Positions 33,671 to 43,795 of a DNA stretch of 64,000 bases are shown here, one piece after another. Each line of letters opens with the position of its first letter. Position 1 is the first letter of the stretch. Under the pieces are notes generated by a model, which was given only the letters and a program-made list of their open reading frames with translations, made no database searches and had not been told where the DNA came from. A program made the position numbers and the translations under genes. Origin of the DNA: Phyllobacterium sophorae. Its GTDB lineage: Bacteria > Pseudomonadota > Alphaproteobacteria > Rhizobiales > Rhizobiaceae. The DNA is taken from NCBI RefSeq assembly GCF_003010965.1, contig NZ_PGGM01000005.1, positions 186,001-250,000 of the forward strand, read 5' to 3'.

Positions 33671-34663
33671 TCAGCTTTTCGTATTGCGATGCTGCAGTGC
33701 TTTTTCCCATTTGAGGGCTGACTCGACGATTGTGTCGAGATCATCCAGTTTGGGTTCCCAGCCCAGATTGGCACGCGCCTTGTTGCTGTCGGCCACAACC
33801 GAGGCTGCATCGCCTGGGCGGCGTACGGTCAGGCGCGCATCGATTGGTGATCCATGCACGCGTTCCACGCTTTCGATCACTTCCTTCACGGAATAGCCGC
33901 GGCCATATCCGCAATTGGCGACCATGCTGCTGCCACCAGCGCGCAGGCGCTCGAGAGCAAGGCGGTGCGCTGCTACGAGGTCGCTGACATGTATATAGTC
34001 ACGCACGCATGTTCCATCGGGCGTCGGAAAGTCATGCCCAAAAATTTCCATATAAGGCCGTTTGCCAAGCGCCGTCTCGCAGGCAACCTTGATAAGGTGG
34101 GTCGCGCCTCTGGTCGACTGCCCTGTGCGCCCTTTGACATCGGCACCGGCGACATTGAAGTAGCGCAGCGCCGTGTAGTGGAAATCATGGGCGGCCGCCG
34201 TATCGCGCAGCATCCACTCGGTCATCAGCTTCGACACGCCATACGGAGATTCAGGCTGGGGCGGCACATCCTCGGTGACTGGCTTTATGCCCCCATCGCC
34301 ATAGACGGCCGCAGTCGATGAAAAGATAAAATTCTTGACGTCTGATTTTACGACAGCCTCAATCAGCGACCGCGACTTCGTTGTGTTGTTTTCGTAATAG
34401 GTCAGTGGGTCCCGGACCGAATCCGGCACGACTACCGACCCGGCAAAATGGATGACCGCGTCGACATAATTGCGTTCAATGATTTGGCGAACCAGACTCT
34501 GGTCGGCGATATCACCAACCACCAGCTTCGCCTCCCGAGGCACCGCCCATTCAAACCCAGTTGATAGCCGGTCGAGGACGACAACGGATTCCCCAGCATC
34601 CAGCAGTTCCCAGACCATATGGCTGCCGATATATCCGGCACCACCGGTCACTAGCACGGTCAT
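33671..34663 (-). CDS. galE: UDP-glucose 4-epimerase GalE
   Basis: 330 aa from ATG 34663 (AGGGG eight bases before; a GTG two codons earlier is less likely). NAD-binding VTGGAGYIGSHMVWEL at the start, catalytic Y-x3-K in SPYGVSKLMTEWML (about residues 147-160), and ALRYFNVAGAD, all typical of GalE. It interconverts UDP-glucose and UDP-galactose, supplying exopolysaccharide and LPS synthesis. No sugar operon partners lie beside it. Confidence 0.95.
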   Translation of the reverse strand: MTVLVTGGAGYIGSHMVWELLDAGESVVVLDRLSTGFEWAVPREAKLVVGDIADQSLVRQIIERNYVDAVIHFAGSVVVPDSVRDPLTYYENNTTKSRSLIEAVVKSDVKNFIFSSTAAVYGDGGIKPVTEDVPPQPESPYGVSKLMTEWMLRDTAAAHDFHYTALRYFNVAGADVKGRTGQSTRGATHLIKVACETALGKRPYMEIFGHDFPTPDGTCVRDYIHVSDLVAAHRLALERLRAGGSSMVANCGYGRGYSVKEVIESVERVHGSPIDARLTVRRPGDAASVVADSNKARANLGWEPKLDDLDTIVESALKWEKALQHRNTKS

Positions 34664-35053
34664 TGGCACAGCCCCTTGATCTCCATTTATGTTGCCCCGA
34701 AACGATCTTGCCGGATTTCATCAGGCCTGCAAAGCCGACTGTCGAGCTAACTCTATGCAACTTACGTCTAATTTTGACGAAGGTACTACAGTAGTTTCGG
34801 GCAAGGTGAGCGAAAAGTATGCCCTGGGTGATCGGTCAACTTCCGGAGCTGGCGCAAACCGTATCAACCTTGCTCGGCCAAGATTTTGGTTGCCGTCGAG
34901 CCGGTTTCGCGTTTCGCCGGAATTTCACGATTTTTGCCCAGCTTCAACATTTAGTGGTTAGAGTTTCGCCAAAGCCGTGGCAAATTGCCCATATTCTCAT
35001 CATGGATTTTACCGGGCAAAAACGCTAGTAAGTTCATGATACAGGAGCAATTC
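34664..35053. other. Intergenic region upstream of hemA
   Basis: 390 bases between divergent galE and hemA. Short frames here look non-coding. It should carry the hemA promoter; no Fnr or Irr box could be assigned with confidence. Confidence 0.45.
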
Positions 35054-36331
35054 ATGGACTATCGTCGGTTTTTCGAAGACGCGATTGACCAGCTGCACGC
35101 TGAAAAGCGCTACCGGGTCTTTGCCAATCTGGAACGGATCGTGGGTAAATTCCCGCGTGCGATTTGGCGTACAGCGGAAGCAACACGCGAAATCACCGTC
35201 TGGTGCTCAAACGACTATCTCGGCATGGGGCAACATCCCGACGTCATCGCCGCCATGCACGATGCCTCGAGCCGCATGGGATCCGGCGCCGGTGGGACGC
35301 GCAACATTTCCGGCAATAACCATCCGCTGGTTGAGCTCGAAATCGAGCTGGCTGATCTTCACCAGAAGGAAGCCGCGCTGGTTTTCACCTCCGGGTTTGT
35401 TTCCAACGAAGCGTCGATCTCGACTATCGCCAGGCTTCTGCCGAATTGCCTCATTCTCTCCGACGAATTGAACCATGCGTCGATGATCGAAGGCGTACGC
35501 CGTTCGGGTGCGGAGAAGAAGATTTTCCGTCACAACGATCTTGCGCATCTGGAAGAGCTGCTGACCGCAGCCGGCAAAGAGCGCGCGAAGCTGATCGTGT
35601 TCGAATCGATCTATTCGATGGATGGCGATATAGCTCCGGTTGCAGCCATTGCCGAGCTTGCCGAAAAATACAATGCCATGACCTACATCGACGAAGTCCA
35701 TGCGGTCGGCATGTATGGAAATCGCGGCGGCGGCATCACTGATCGCGAAGGTCTGTCGGACCGCATCGATGTTATCGAAGGCACACTCGCCAAAGCATTC
35801 GGAACGCTCGGTGGCTACATTGCCGGACCGAAAACGGTGATTGATGCTGTTCGTTCCTATGCTCCCGGCTTTATTTTCACGACCGCCCTTCCGCCCGTTA
35901 TTGCTGCAGCTGCGACTCAGTCGATACGGCACCTCAAAGTGTCGCAGGAAGAGCGCCGGATGCATCAATGTCAGGCACAGCTTACCAAAGACGTGCTGGC
36001 GCAAGCCAATTTGCCAGTGATGAAGTCAGATACCCACATCGTTCCAATCCATGTGGGGGATCCTGAATTGTGCAAGAAGGCTAGCGACCGCCTCCTCGAG
36101 CTTCATGGTATCTACATTCAGCCAATCAACTATCCGACCGTACCACGCGGCACGGAACGTCTGCGTGTAACACCGACACCGTTCCATTCGAATGAACTCG
36201 TGATCGAGCTGAAGGATGCTTTGGTTGAGGTCTGGACGGCACTTGGCATACCGTTTTCAAAGGACAGTGCTCCGGCAATCGAGACCAGCGAACGGGTAGT
36301 GACGCTGGCCGTATCAAAGGCAGGCGGCTAG
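35054..36331 (+). CDS. hemA: 5-aminolevulinate synthase
   Basis: 425 aa from ATG 35054, with AGGAG six bases upstream; the frame is open for 23 codons more. PLP enzyme of the Shemin pathway, joining glycine and succinyl-CoA as the first step of heme synthesis, typical of alphaproteobacteria. Motifs: [20 protein letters not shown] (residues about 77-96), [38 protein letters not shown] and the PLP lysine in [15 protein letters not shown] (about 248). Confidence 0.97.
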   Translation: MDYRRFFEDAIDQLHAEKRYRVFANLERIVGKFPRAIWRTAEATREITVWCSNDYLGMGQHPDVIAAMHDASSRMGSGAGGTRNISGNNHPLVELEIELADLHQKEAALVFTSGFVSNEASISTIARLLPNCLILSDELNHASMIEGVRRSGAEKKIFRHNDLAHLEELLTAAGKERAKLIVFESIYSMDGDIAPVAAIAELAEKYNAMTYIDEVHAVGMYGNRGGGITDREGLSDRIDVIEGTLAKAFGTLGGYIAGPKTVIDAVRSYAPGFIFTTALPPVIAAAATQSIRHLKVSQEERRMHQCQAQLTKDVLAQANLPVMKSDTHIVPIHVGDPELCKKASDRLLELHGIYIQPINYPTVPRGTERLRVTPTPFHSNELVIELKDALVEVWTALGIPFSKDSAPAIETSERVVTLAVSKAGG

Positions 36332-36361
36332 AAAATTTTCTCCTTTTACCTGCGAACTTAC

Positions 36362-36394
36362 AACCGGCGCTCCTTCCGAGACGCCGGTTTTAGT
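36362..36394. terminator. Terminator between convergent hemA and AbrB-family gene
   Basis: 8-bp stem AACCGGCG/CGCCGGTT (36362-36369, 36382-36389) followed by TTTTAG; acts as terminator for hemA and lies at the end of the opposing gene. Confidence 0.7.
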
Positions 36395-37448
36395 TTTTCG
36401 CGTTGTCATCGCGTAACCAGCGCGCAAGAAATGGCACGGCGAATGCTATCATCAGGAAGCGCACGACATGATGCGAAGCGACGTAGGATGGGTCGACACC
36501 AAGCGAAAATGCAATCACCGTAAGGGCCTCCAGCGCGCCGGGGGCAAAGGCAAGCGCGATTTGCGCGGGATGAATATCGAGCCAATACCAGACCATGAAG
36601 GCCGCCAAAAGGGACGCAACCGTCCCTACCACAAAGGCACACAGAGCCGCTGGCAGATAGCGTAACAGCTGGGTTCTGTGCTCCGCGCCGACGCGTGAGC
36701 CGATCAGCACACCCAGAACGATCAAGCCGATATCCGCAATCGAGCGCGGAACGACCGCCGTGACGATGGACATGCCGTGCAAGAGGGCGCTGGCCACGAG
36801 AGCGCCAAGCATCATGCCGCCCGGCACGCGGCTGAAGTGCCCCAGGATCGCACCACCAAGACCGCAAGCGAGCAAGATCAAAGCTTCCTGCACGGTCCAA
36901 TCGTAATTCAACTCCACGACCATATGCGGTGCATTTCTGGCGATGATTGCGAGAAGTGGTGCCAGAAAACCGATAAGCAGCAATAGCCGGACGCATTGGA
37001 TCACGGTGATCTTGACCATATTCGCCTTGGTCCCCATCGCCGCGATCAGAACAAAGGACAGCGCGCCCGGCAGCGATGAAAACAGTGCTGTTGGACCATC
37101 CCACCCAAAACCCTTGCGCAGCATGAAATAGGTTAGCCCTGTAACGAGGACCAACGCGACGAACAGCATCATGAAGCTGACGGGCCACGAGACCATCTGA
37201 TCGATGGTACCCGGAGAAACGCCTGAACCGGCCTGAATACCCAGTGTGAAGAATACAAAGACCCTTAGCCAGTCCGGCAAGTGGATACGAACTCCAGACA
37301 GGGATGCTGTCGTTACGGCAATCGTCGAGCCGAGCAGAAAGGGTATAGGCAGACCGATCTGCCTGGCGACCAATGCGCCGGCAGCTGAAATTAACAATGA
37401 AAGGATAGCGGCCCGGGTGTTATCGAGATGCGGGAAATTTGACGTCAA
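36390..37448 (-). CDS. AbrB-family integral membrane protein
   Basis: 352 aa with about ten hydrophobic segments, arranged as two similar halves typical of the AbrB/putative ammonia monooxygenase membrane family (LLISAAGALVARQIGLPIPF at the start; SLPGALSFVLIAAMGTKANM in the middle). The family is not an enzyme as once named; its role, possibly transport, is unknown. Its start overlaps the aminotransferase stop by four bases, so both are in one operon. Confidence 0.87.
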   Translation of the reverse strand: MTSNFPHLDNTRAAILSLLISAAGALVARQIGLPIPFLLGSTIAVTTASLSGVRIHLPDWLRVFVFFTLGIQAGSGVSPGTIDQMVSWPVSFMMLFVALVLVTGLTYFMLRKGFGWDGPTALFSSLPGALSFVLIAAMGTKANMVKITVIQCVRLLLLIGFLAPLLAIIARNAPHMVVELNYDWTVQEALILLACGLGGAILGHFSRVPGGMMLGALVASALLHGMSIVTAVVPRSIADIGLIVLGVLIGSRVGAEHRTQLLRYLPAALCAFVVGTVASLLAAFMVWYWLDIHPAQIALAFAPGALEALTVIAFSLGVDPSYVASHHVVRFLMIAFAVPFLARWLRDDNAKN

Positions 37449-38611
37449 CGTTTACTGATCCAGTCTGCGAGGCGATCTGCTGCCTCCTCGACCTGATCTA
37501 ACCGTCTGGCAAAGCATAGCCGCAGGAAGGCCGCGCCACCATCTCCAAATGCGGTGCCGGGCGCAAGACCAACTTTGGCTTCATCGACAATATCGAAAGC
37601 CGCACGGTAGGAATCCGTGATGCCTTCAATACCGAACAACAAATAGAATGCGCCGGCCGGTGGAGAGAGGCGCACCCTGCCCGTCGCAGCGAGTTTCGCG
37701 CAGAGAATGTCACGCGCCTTATGGGCCCGTTCCACTTGCATGCGAATGAAATCATCACCTTGTTCAAGTGCGGCTACCGCGCCGCGCTGCATGAACTGCG
37801 CAACACCGGAGGTTGAATACTGGATGAGATTTTCCATCGTTTTGCCGAGCGACGGATGCACGGTCATCCAGCCGACACGCCAGCCTGTCATCGCCCAGTT
37901 CTTCGAAAAGCTGTTGACGAAGATTATGCGCTCATCCGGATCCATGATGTCAAGGAAGGATGGGGCGCGGCGCGCGCCATAGCAAAAATGGGCATAGATT
38001 TCATCGGCGATGATCCACAGCCCATGGTGACGGGCGATGGCAAGGATTTCCTTGAGTGTATCGATATCGGCGGTCCAGCCCGACGGATTTGACGGCGTGT
38101 TGATGAACAATGCTTTCGTTCTTGGCGTGATGGCATCGCGTATCTTTTGCGGATCGAGACCCCAGCCATTACCGGTGAAATCCTGTATGACGGGAATTGG
38201 CGTCGCGCCTGCAATACCGGCGGCGGCGGCAAAGTTGGGCCAGGCGGGCGAGAGATAGACAACCTCATCACCGGCGCCTGCCGTTGCCTGGATAGCCAGC
38301 TGAATCGCCTGCATACCTGAACCGGTGACATAGAAATGCTCCACAGGCAGGTCCGCACCGAAATGCCGCTTGTAATAATTGGCGAGGGCCTGCCGTAATT
38401 CCGGGATGCCTGCTTGCCAAGTGTAGAAGGTCTCGCCATTGGCAAGCCCGTTGCTCGCGGCCTCACGGATAAAATCGGGTGTCGGCAGATCACCCTCACC
38501 TGCCCAAAGAGGAATAACCCCTTCTTGCCGGCGGCCATGATTCATTACGGCAACGATGCCGCTTTCCGGCGCAACGGCAGCTTCGTGACGCAAATGCTGA
38601 ACAAGACCCAT
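37445..38611 (-). CDS. PLP-dependent aminotransferase, class I/II
   Basis: 388 aa from ATG 38611, with GGAG eight bases before; GTG 38629 would add six residues. Fold type I motifs: YVTGSGMQAIQLAI, NTPSNPSGW, DEIYAHF and the PLP lysine in NSFSKNWAMTGWRVGW (about residue 230). These enzymes move amino groups between amino acids and 2-oxo acids; the substrate is not evident. Overlaps the AbrB-family gene downstream. Confidence 0.92.
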   Translation of the reverse strand: MGLVQHLRHEAAVAPESGIVAVMNHGRRQEGVIPLWAGEGDLPTPDFIREAASNGLANGETFYTWQAGIPELRQALANYYKRHFGADLPVEHFYVTGSGMQAIQLAIQATAGAGDEVVYLSPAWPNFAAAAGIAGATPIPVIQDFTGNGWGLDPQKIRDAITPRTKALFINTPSNPSGWTADIDTLKEILAIARHHGLWIIADEIYAHFCYGARRAPSFLDIMDPDERIIFVNSFSKNWAMTGWRVGWMTVHPSLGKTMENLIQYSTSGVAQFMQRGAVAALEQGDDFIRMQVERAHKARDILCAKLAATGRVRLSPPAGAFYLLFGIEGITDSYRAAFDIVDEAKVGLAPGTAFGDGGAAFLRLCFARRLDQVEEAADRLADWISKR

Positions 38612-38736
38612 TCGATTTTCTCCGCTCACTTTCTGGCAGACCTATCGCAACCGGTTCTGTTTGGCACGCGTATAATTGTGATGTTTCCATCATTGGGAAT
38701 GATGATCTGCTGACAGACGCTGACATTACAGACCAA

Positions 38737-38757
38737 AACCCCGGCACAGGGCCGGGG
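38737..38757 (-). terminator. Terminator downstream of mscL
   Basis: Stem ACCCCGG/CCGGGGT (38737-38743, 38751-38757); on the minus strand it is followed by TTTTGG, 26 bases past the mscL stop. Confidence 0.7.
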
Positions 38758-38782
38758 TCCAAATACAGTGCGATATCTGCCC

Positions 38783-39187
38783 TTAGCGCTTGGCGAGCAA
38801 ATCGCGGATTTCCGTGAGCAGAATCTCTTCTTTCTTCGGAGCAGGATCGGCCGCTGCTTCCTTCTTTTTGAAACGATTCATTGCCTTGACCACTATGAAC
38901 AGAACCCATGCGATAATCAGGAAGTTGATGAGAAGAGTAATGAAGTTGCCATAAGCGATCGTAGCGCCAGCTTCCCGGGCGGCAGCCAAAGTGGGAGCGG
39001 GCGCGCCCGAAAGCTGGAAATACAGATTGGAAAAATCAATGCCGCCCGTCATCAGGCCAATGATGGGCATGAAGAGATCAGCCACAATCGACTCAACCAG
39101 TCTGCCAAAAGCACCACCGATGATCACACCTATGGCGAGATCAACCATGTTTCCCTTCAAGGCAAATTCTTTGAATTCCTTCAGCAT
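38783..39187 (-). CDS. mscL: Large-conductance mechanosensitive channel MscL
   Basis: 134 aa. [20 protein letters not shown] is the family's N-terminal helix and first membrane segment; [20 protein letters not shown] follows; the second helix is around residues 75-100 ([19 protein letters not shown]). Homopentamer in the inner membrane that opens on osmotic downshock. The acidic/basic cytoplasmic tail ends EIRDLLAKR, as usual. Confidence 0.97.
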   Translation of the reverse strand: MLKEFKEFALKGNMVDLAIGVIIGGAFGRLVESIVADLFMPIIGLMTGGIDFSNLYFQLSGAPAPTLAAAREAGATIAYGNFITLLINFLIIAWVLFIVVKAMNRFKKKEAAADPAPKKEEILLTEIRDLLAKR

Positions 39188-39408
39188 GATATACCACTCT
39201 CCAGTATTGTGTGTTAATGCAAATTATTGTCCTCGGTGATGCTATCCCAAGCACGGCCGGACATTAGCAGAAGATTTGAGAATATTAACTTAAAGTTTGA
39301 TTGCTCTACGGGATTTGAGGGTTGCTTTGGCGTATATTTTGTAACGCCAATGACGGGAAGTCTACTCGGACCGAAGCGGTTACGCTTACTGACGGAAGGT
39401 TGAGGCCC

Positions 39409-42400
39409 ATGACGGGCTGGGCTGGCATCTTAATCGCACTCTTGTATTTTTTGTTGCAGTACTCGGCGATCAAAACAGCTGATCGTCAGACTGAAACCAA
39501 GAGCAATCTATCACGTCCGTTCCTTTATTCGTTGAGCGTCGCCGCGAGCGGCAGCACTTGGTTGTATTACGGCTCCACCGGCTATGCCGCAAAATATGGC
39601 GTTGAATTTATCGGCCTCTATATCGGAATCGTATTGGTCTTTACGCTCGGCTTCCCGCTCCTGCTGAGGATTGTCGAACTGGCGAGATCAGAGGGTATTG
39701 CGTCGATCTCCGATTTTATCGGAGCACGATACGGAAAGAGCTTTTCGGTCGCGGCGATCGTTACATTGATCACAACGATCGGCCTCATTCCATACATTTC
39801 GCTGCAGATGACGGCGATTCACTACCTGTTTGACGTTTTTGGGGGCGTTTACGATCCACACCGTCACAACGATGAAATGGATGAGCATCTGCTGGTGTTG
39901 CTGATGGTCCTTGGTATTGGCTATTTCACAATTACCCATAGCACGCGCTCGACCGATCTCACGGACCGCAATGACGGGCTTCTTCACGCGCTTGCGGTTG
40001 ATACTGTAATAAAATTCGTCGCGTTCCTGTTCATTGGAATTGCCGTGACCACTTTTCTCTTCGGTCCGCCCGCCGAAGTCCTGCACCGGGTTGCCAGCTC
40101 TGAAGCAGCTCTTCCCGTGCCTCAAATGAATGTGTCAGCAGGTAACCTGATCGCATTGGTTCTCATCGGAGCCTCGTCGGTTCTGCTACTGCCGAGCCAA
40201 TTTTATCTGACTGTCGTGGAAAACCGAAGCGCCAAAGAGCTCCGCACGGCTCGGTGGTTTATCCCCCTGACTCTTTTGCTTGCGGGCTTATTCGTTGTCC
40301 CGCTCGCAAGGATTGGTCCAGCCATCCTCGGGGAGCACGCATCGGCCGATTTCTATTTTCTTTCCCTGCCACTCCACGCGGGACAATATTGGCTTGCGGT
40401 CATGGCGTTTGCGGGTGGATTGTCAGCGGCAACCACCATGGTTATTTTCCCGTCGATTGTCCTGTCGGTCATGATTTCAAATGATCTTCTTCTGCCTGTT
40501 TTGCTCAAGCGGGCTTCGCGAGTCTCGCCAAATCAAACAACCAATTTTGCCAGAACCATCCCCAAACTGAGGCGGGCCGCCGTCCTCGGAATTCTGCTGG
40601 TAGCTCTTGCCTATCAGTTTACCATCATCGGGCATGTCGATTTCACAGGACTGGCGTTGGTATCAGCCATTGCGATGATGCAGCTTCTACCGCCGTTTCT
40701 GGGGGCATTGTTCTGGCGGCGAGGCACTGCGCGCGGCGCGATATGGGGGATGCTGGGAGGCTTCTGCTTTTGGGTCTATACAATGATATTGCCGACCATG
40801 CTCGACACGACGTCATTTCTGCTGACGGATGGACCGTTTGGATTGTCGGTGTTCCGTCCGCAGGCGTTGTTTGGTTTGGACGCCAGCACCTACGTCAACG
40901 GTCTGATATGGAGCTTGTCCGCCAATCTGACATTGTTTGTGATCGGGTCGCTCTCTAAAAGTGCAACCCCACTCGAGCGCATCCAGGCATCCGCTTTCAT
41001 TGCGGAGAACACCCACTCCTTGAGTGCGATCGGTAGTCTCCAACCCAGCGTTACAGTCGATCAACTTAAAACGACAATATCGAAATATATCGGCGGCGAG
41101 CAAACCGATAACGCGTTCGCAGCCTTTCACAGGGATGAAAACATATCACTCGAAGGCGCGGACCCGGCCGATTTCAAAACCGTTCATTTTTCCGAACAAT
41201 TGCTATCGGGAATTGTCGGCTCGCCATCGGCCCGCATGATCCTCTCGCTGGCCATGGGACCGACCGGCATAGCGCAACGGCGGGCGCAGGTACTGCTTGA
41301 TCATGCAACCGGCGCGCTGGCGCAGAACCGGCACCTTCTGCAGATCGCGCTGGACCAAATGGATCAAGGCATCAGCGTGTTCGACCCGCAGTTCCGGCTC
41401 AGTTGCTGGAATACCCAATTCAGGCTTATCCTTGATCTTCCCAAGGAACTGCAGCGGATGGGTACGCCACTCCGTTCGATCGTTTATTGCCTTTTTGAGC
41501 GCGGTGACCTTGCTGGTTTTACCAGTCAAACCTTCGTCGAAAGATTCACCGGCTTTGCAGCACCATGGCGAATCAAGCTCAAGAACACCGGTCAAACGAT
41601 TGAAATCCGTTCGAACTCCATGCCTGACGGTGGTCTGGTAACCACCTTTACCGACGTGACCAGCGTTGTGAATGCAGACAGGCTGCTGCGTCAGACAAAC
41701 GAGTCCCTGGAACTACGGGTGCGCGACCGCACGAAAGAACTTACCCGCGCAAACCAGCAGCTGGCCAACGCACAGCGCAGCGCCGAAGAAGCCAATATCG
41801 GCAAGACCCGGTTTCTGGCTGATGCCGGGCACGACATTCTTCAACCATTGAATGCTGCGCGGCTTTACGCTTCCTCGCTGATGGAGCGGCTAGGAAATTC
41901 CAGTGAGAAGGAGCTTGTCAATAATGTCGACACGTCACTCGAGGCGGTCGAGTCGATCATCAACGCATTGCTCGATATCTCGCGCCTGGATACGGGTGCG
42001 CTGAAGCCCGTCATTTCCGTCTTTTGTCTCGATACGCTGCTGCAGCAGATAGCGCGGGATTTTTCACCGGCCGCGCGTGAAAAGGGCCTGAAACTACGTG
42101 TTGTCTCAAGTTCCGCGGTGGTCGTGACCGACCGCAATCTTCTCCGAAGATTGATCCAGAACCTGGTATCCAACGCCATCAAGTACAGCCGGTCTGGATC
42201 TGTGCTCGTTGGCGTGCGCAGGCAAGGTGCGACGGTCAAATTTCAGGTTTTCGACACAGGTATCGGCATCCCGACATCCAAACTGGAGTATATATTTCGC
42301 GAGTTTGCCCGTCTCTCGGATGGAATGCGGGAATCCGACGGGCTCGGCCTTGGTCTCTCCATCGTTGAACGCATCGCGAAAGTTCTTGACCTCGCTATCG

Positions 42401-42897
42401 TCGTTCAGTCAACGGTCGGAATGGGATCGGTGTTTTCCGTTACACTGCCGGCTTCGAAGCTCCCATCTCCGCCCGCCAATCAAGAGCTAATGATGCTCAG
42501 GCCGCCGGGCGCGCTGACCGGGCTTCTGGTATTGTGTATCGACGACAACGCGCAATCCCTGGCCGGCATGCGGGAATTGTTGACAACATGGGGCTGCAAC
42601 GTTCTGTCAATGAACGGTGGTAACGCCTTGCGCGCATACTGTCTGGAGCATGGCGCCGCCCCCGATGTAGTCCTTGCCGATTACAATCTTGAAGAGGAAA
42701 ACGGACTTGAGCTCGTCAGATTTGTCCGGGAGCATTTCGCGCGTGAAATCCCGGCCGCGTTGATCACAGCCGACCGTTCTGATCCATTGCGCGAGCGCGC
42801 AACCGCACAAGATGTATCAATCATCAACAAACCTGTCCGCCCGGCAGTTCTGCGCGCACTCCTCTCCCATTTTCGGCAGACTTATACGGTCGAATGA
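39409..42897 (+). CDS. Hybrid sensor: sodium/solute symporter - PAS - histidine kinase - receiver
   Basis: 1162 aa from ATG 39409; an upstream in-frame start at 39322 has no better support. About residues 1-480 carry some 13 membrane helices of the sodium:solute symporter (SSS) fold. About 640-745 are PAS-like (LDQMDQGISVFDPQFRLSCW), then a coiled coil, then the kinase: H box LADAGHDILQPLNAARL (His about 808), N box NLVSNAIKYS, G boxes DTGIGIPTSKL and GLGLGLSIVERI. A receiver follows (about 1040-1160), with the acidic pair in CIDDNAQSL, phospho-Asp in VVLADYNLEEENG and the Lys in INKPVRP. Built like CbrA/PutP-type sensors that respond to nutrient transport. The NarL-type regulator at 42908, convergent with it, is the likely partner. 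Confidence 0.93.
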   Translation: MTGWAGILIALLYFLLQYSAIKTADRQTETKSNLSRPFLYSLSVAASGSTWLYYGSTGYAAKYGVEFIGLYIGIVLVFTLGFPLLLRIVELARSEGIASISDFIGARYGKSFSVAAIVTLITTIGLIPYISLQMTAIHYLFDVFGGVYDPHRHNDEMDEHLLVLLMVLGIGYFTITHSTRSTDLTDRNDGLLHALAVDTVIKFVAFLFIGIAVTTFLFGPPAEVLHRVASSEAALPVPQMNVSAGNLIALVLIGASSVLLLPSQFYLTVVENRSAKELRTARWFIPLTLLLAGLFVVPLARIGPAILGEHASADFYFLSLPLHAGQYWLAVMAFAGGLSAATTMVIFPSIVLSVMISNDLLLPVLLKRASRVSPNQTTNFARTIPKLRRAAVLGILLVALAYQFTIIGHVDFTGLALVSAIAMMQLLPPFLGALFWRRGTARGAIWGMLGGFCFWVYTMILPTMLDTTSFLLTDGPFGLSVFRPQALFGLDASTYVNGLIWSLSANLTLFVIGSLSKSATPLERIQASAFIAENTHSLSAIGSLQPSVTVDQLKTTISKYIGGEQTDNAFAAFHRDENISLEGADPADFKTVHFSEQLLSGIVGSPSARMILSLAMGPTGIAQRRAQVLLDHATGALAQNRHLLQIALDQMDQGISVFDPQFRLSCWNTQFRLILDLPKELQRMGTPLRSIVYCLFERGDLAGFTSQTFVERFTGFAAPWRIKLKNTGQTIEIRSNSMPDGGLVTTFTDVTSVVNADRLLRQTNESLELRVRDRTKELTRANQQLANAQRSAEEANIGKTRFLADAGHDILQPLNAARLYASSLMERLGNSSEKELVNNVDTSLEAVESIINALLDISRLDTGALKPVISVFCLDTLLQQIARDFSPAAREKGLKLRVVSSSAVVVTDRNLLRRLIQNLVSNAIKYSRSGSVLVGVRRQGATVKFQVFDTGIGIPTSKLEYIFREFARLSDGMRESDGLGLGLSIVERIAKVLDLAIVVQSTVGMGSVFSVTLPASKLPSPPANQELMMLRPPGALTGLLVLCIDDNAQSLAGMRELLTTWGCNVLSMNGGNALRAYCLEHGAAPDVVLADYNLEEENGLELVRFVREHFAREIPAALITADRSDPLRERATAQDVSIINKPVRPAVLRALLSHFRQTYTVE

Positions 42898-42907
42898 AGT
42901 CAGTAAT

Positions 42908-43570
42908 TCAGGCTGCGGGAGGCTCGGCCGGGACAACATCCTCTTTGAACCGCGCGAGCCGGATGACCGCTTGGGTACGGCTTTCAACCCCGAGTTTATA
43001 CAATACGGCGGAAACGTGCGCCTTGATCGTCGCTTCGGAAACGTTGAGCTCGTGCGCGATCTGCTTGTTCAGCATGCCGTCGGCCATCATGGCAAGTACG
43101 CGACCTTGCTGCGGTGTCAATTTGCGCATGCATCGAATCAGTTCCACTATTTCCGGATCGAGTTCACCCTCCTCGCCGCATGTCAAAGGTGACCAGATCT
43201 CTCCATCGAGAATGGCTCTGACCGCATCATTGATCAATTCGGGACTCGAGGATTTGGATATGAATCCCGATGCGCCGAGCGTCAGTGCAGCGCGCACAGT
43301 CAAAGGATCGTCCGTCGCCGAGACGATGGCAATAGGCACTGTTGGCTGGAGTGCGCGCAAACTAACGAGGCCGGTCAGACCGCCGATGCCGTTCAAGGCA
43401 AGATCAAGAAGCACAAGGTCAATATCGCTCGAGGTTTGAAGGAGAACCTTCGCGCTTTCGAGGTCACCGGTTTCGACAATATCAACATCGTCTTTCGATG
43501 ACGAAAGCGCCAACTTCAGCGCTCCGCGAAACAAGGGATGGTCATCGACAATAACAAATCTATATTTCAT
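42908..43570 (-). CDS. NarL/FixJ-type response regulator
   Basis: 220 aa from ATG 43570 (AAGGA upstream). Intact receiver: acidic pair in FVIVDDHPLF, phospho-Asp at about residue 56 in LVLLDLALNGIGG, Lys in GFISKSSSPEL. C-terminal LuxR helix-turn-helix at about 145-200 (LTPQQGRVLAMMADGMLNKQ). It converges with the SSS-hybrid kinase, ten bases apart, a pair seen in other rhizobia, so it is the probable phosphate acceptor from that kinase. Confidence 0.92.
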   Translation of the reverse strand: MKYRFVIVDDHPLFRGALKLALSSSKDDVDIVETGDLESAKVLLQTSSDIDLVLLDLALNGIGGLTGLVSLRALQPTVPIAIVSATDDPLTVRAALTLGASGFISKSSSPELINDAVRAILDGEIWSPLTCGEEGELDPEIVELIRCMRKLTPQQGRVLAMMADGMLNKQIAHELNVSEATIKAHVSAVLYKLGVESRTQAVIRLARFKEDVVPAEPPAA

Positions 43571-43795
43571 TATCTTAAAGTCCTTATTGCTGAAATTGCA
43601 GCAGTCGTAATCCAAAAGCTCTAATGCTAACGACTAAATCCAATTCGACTGATATATCAAGAACAATTTGGTGCACGTCAAAGCTTCAAACGATGCGGGA
43701 TTCCCTGCAACCAAGGCTAGGCCATTCAAACGCCTTGGCAAAACCTCATTCCCGAGCGATATTCATCGTGGGGATTATTATTGAAAGTGGGACGC

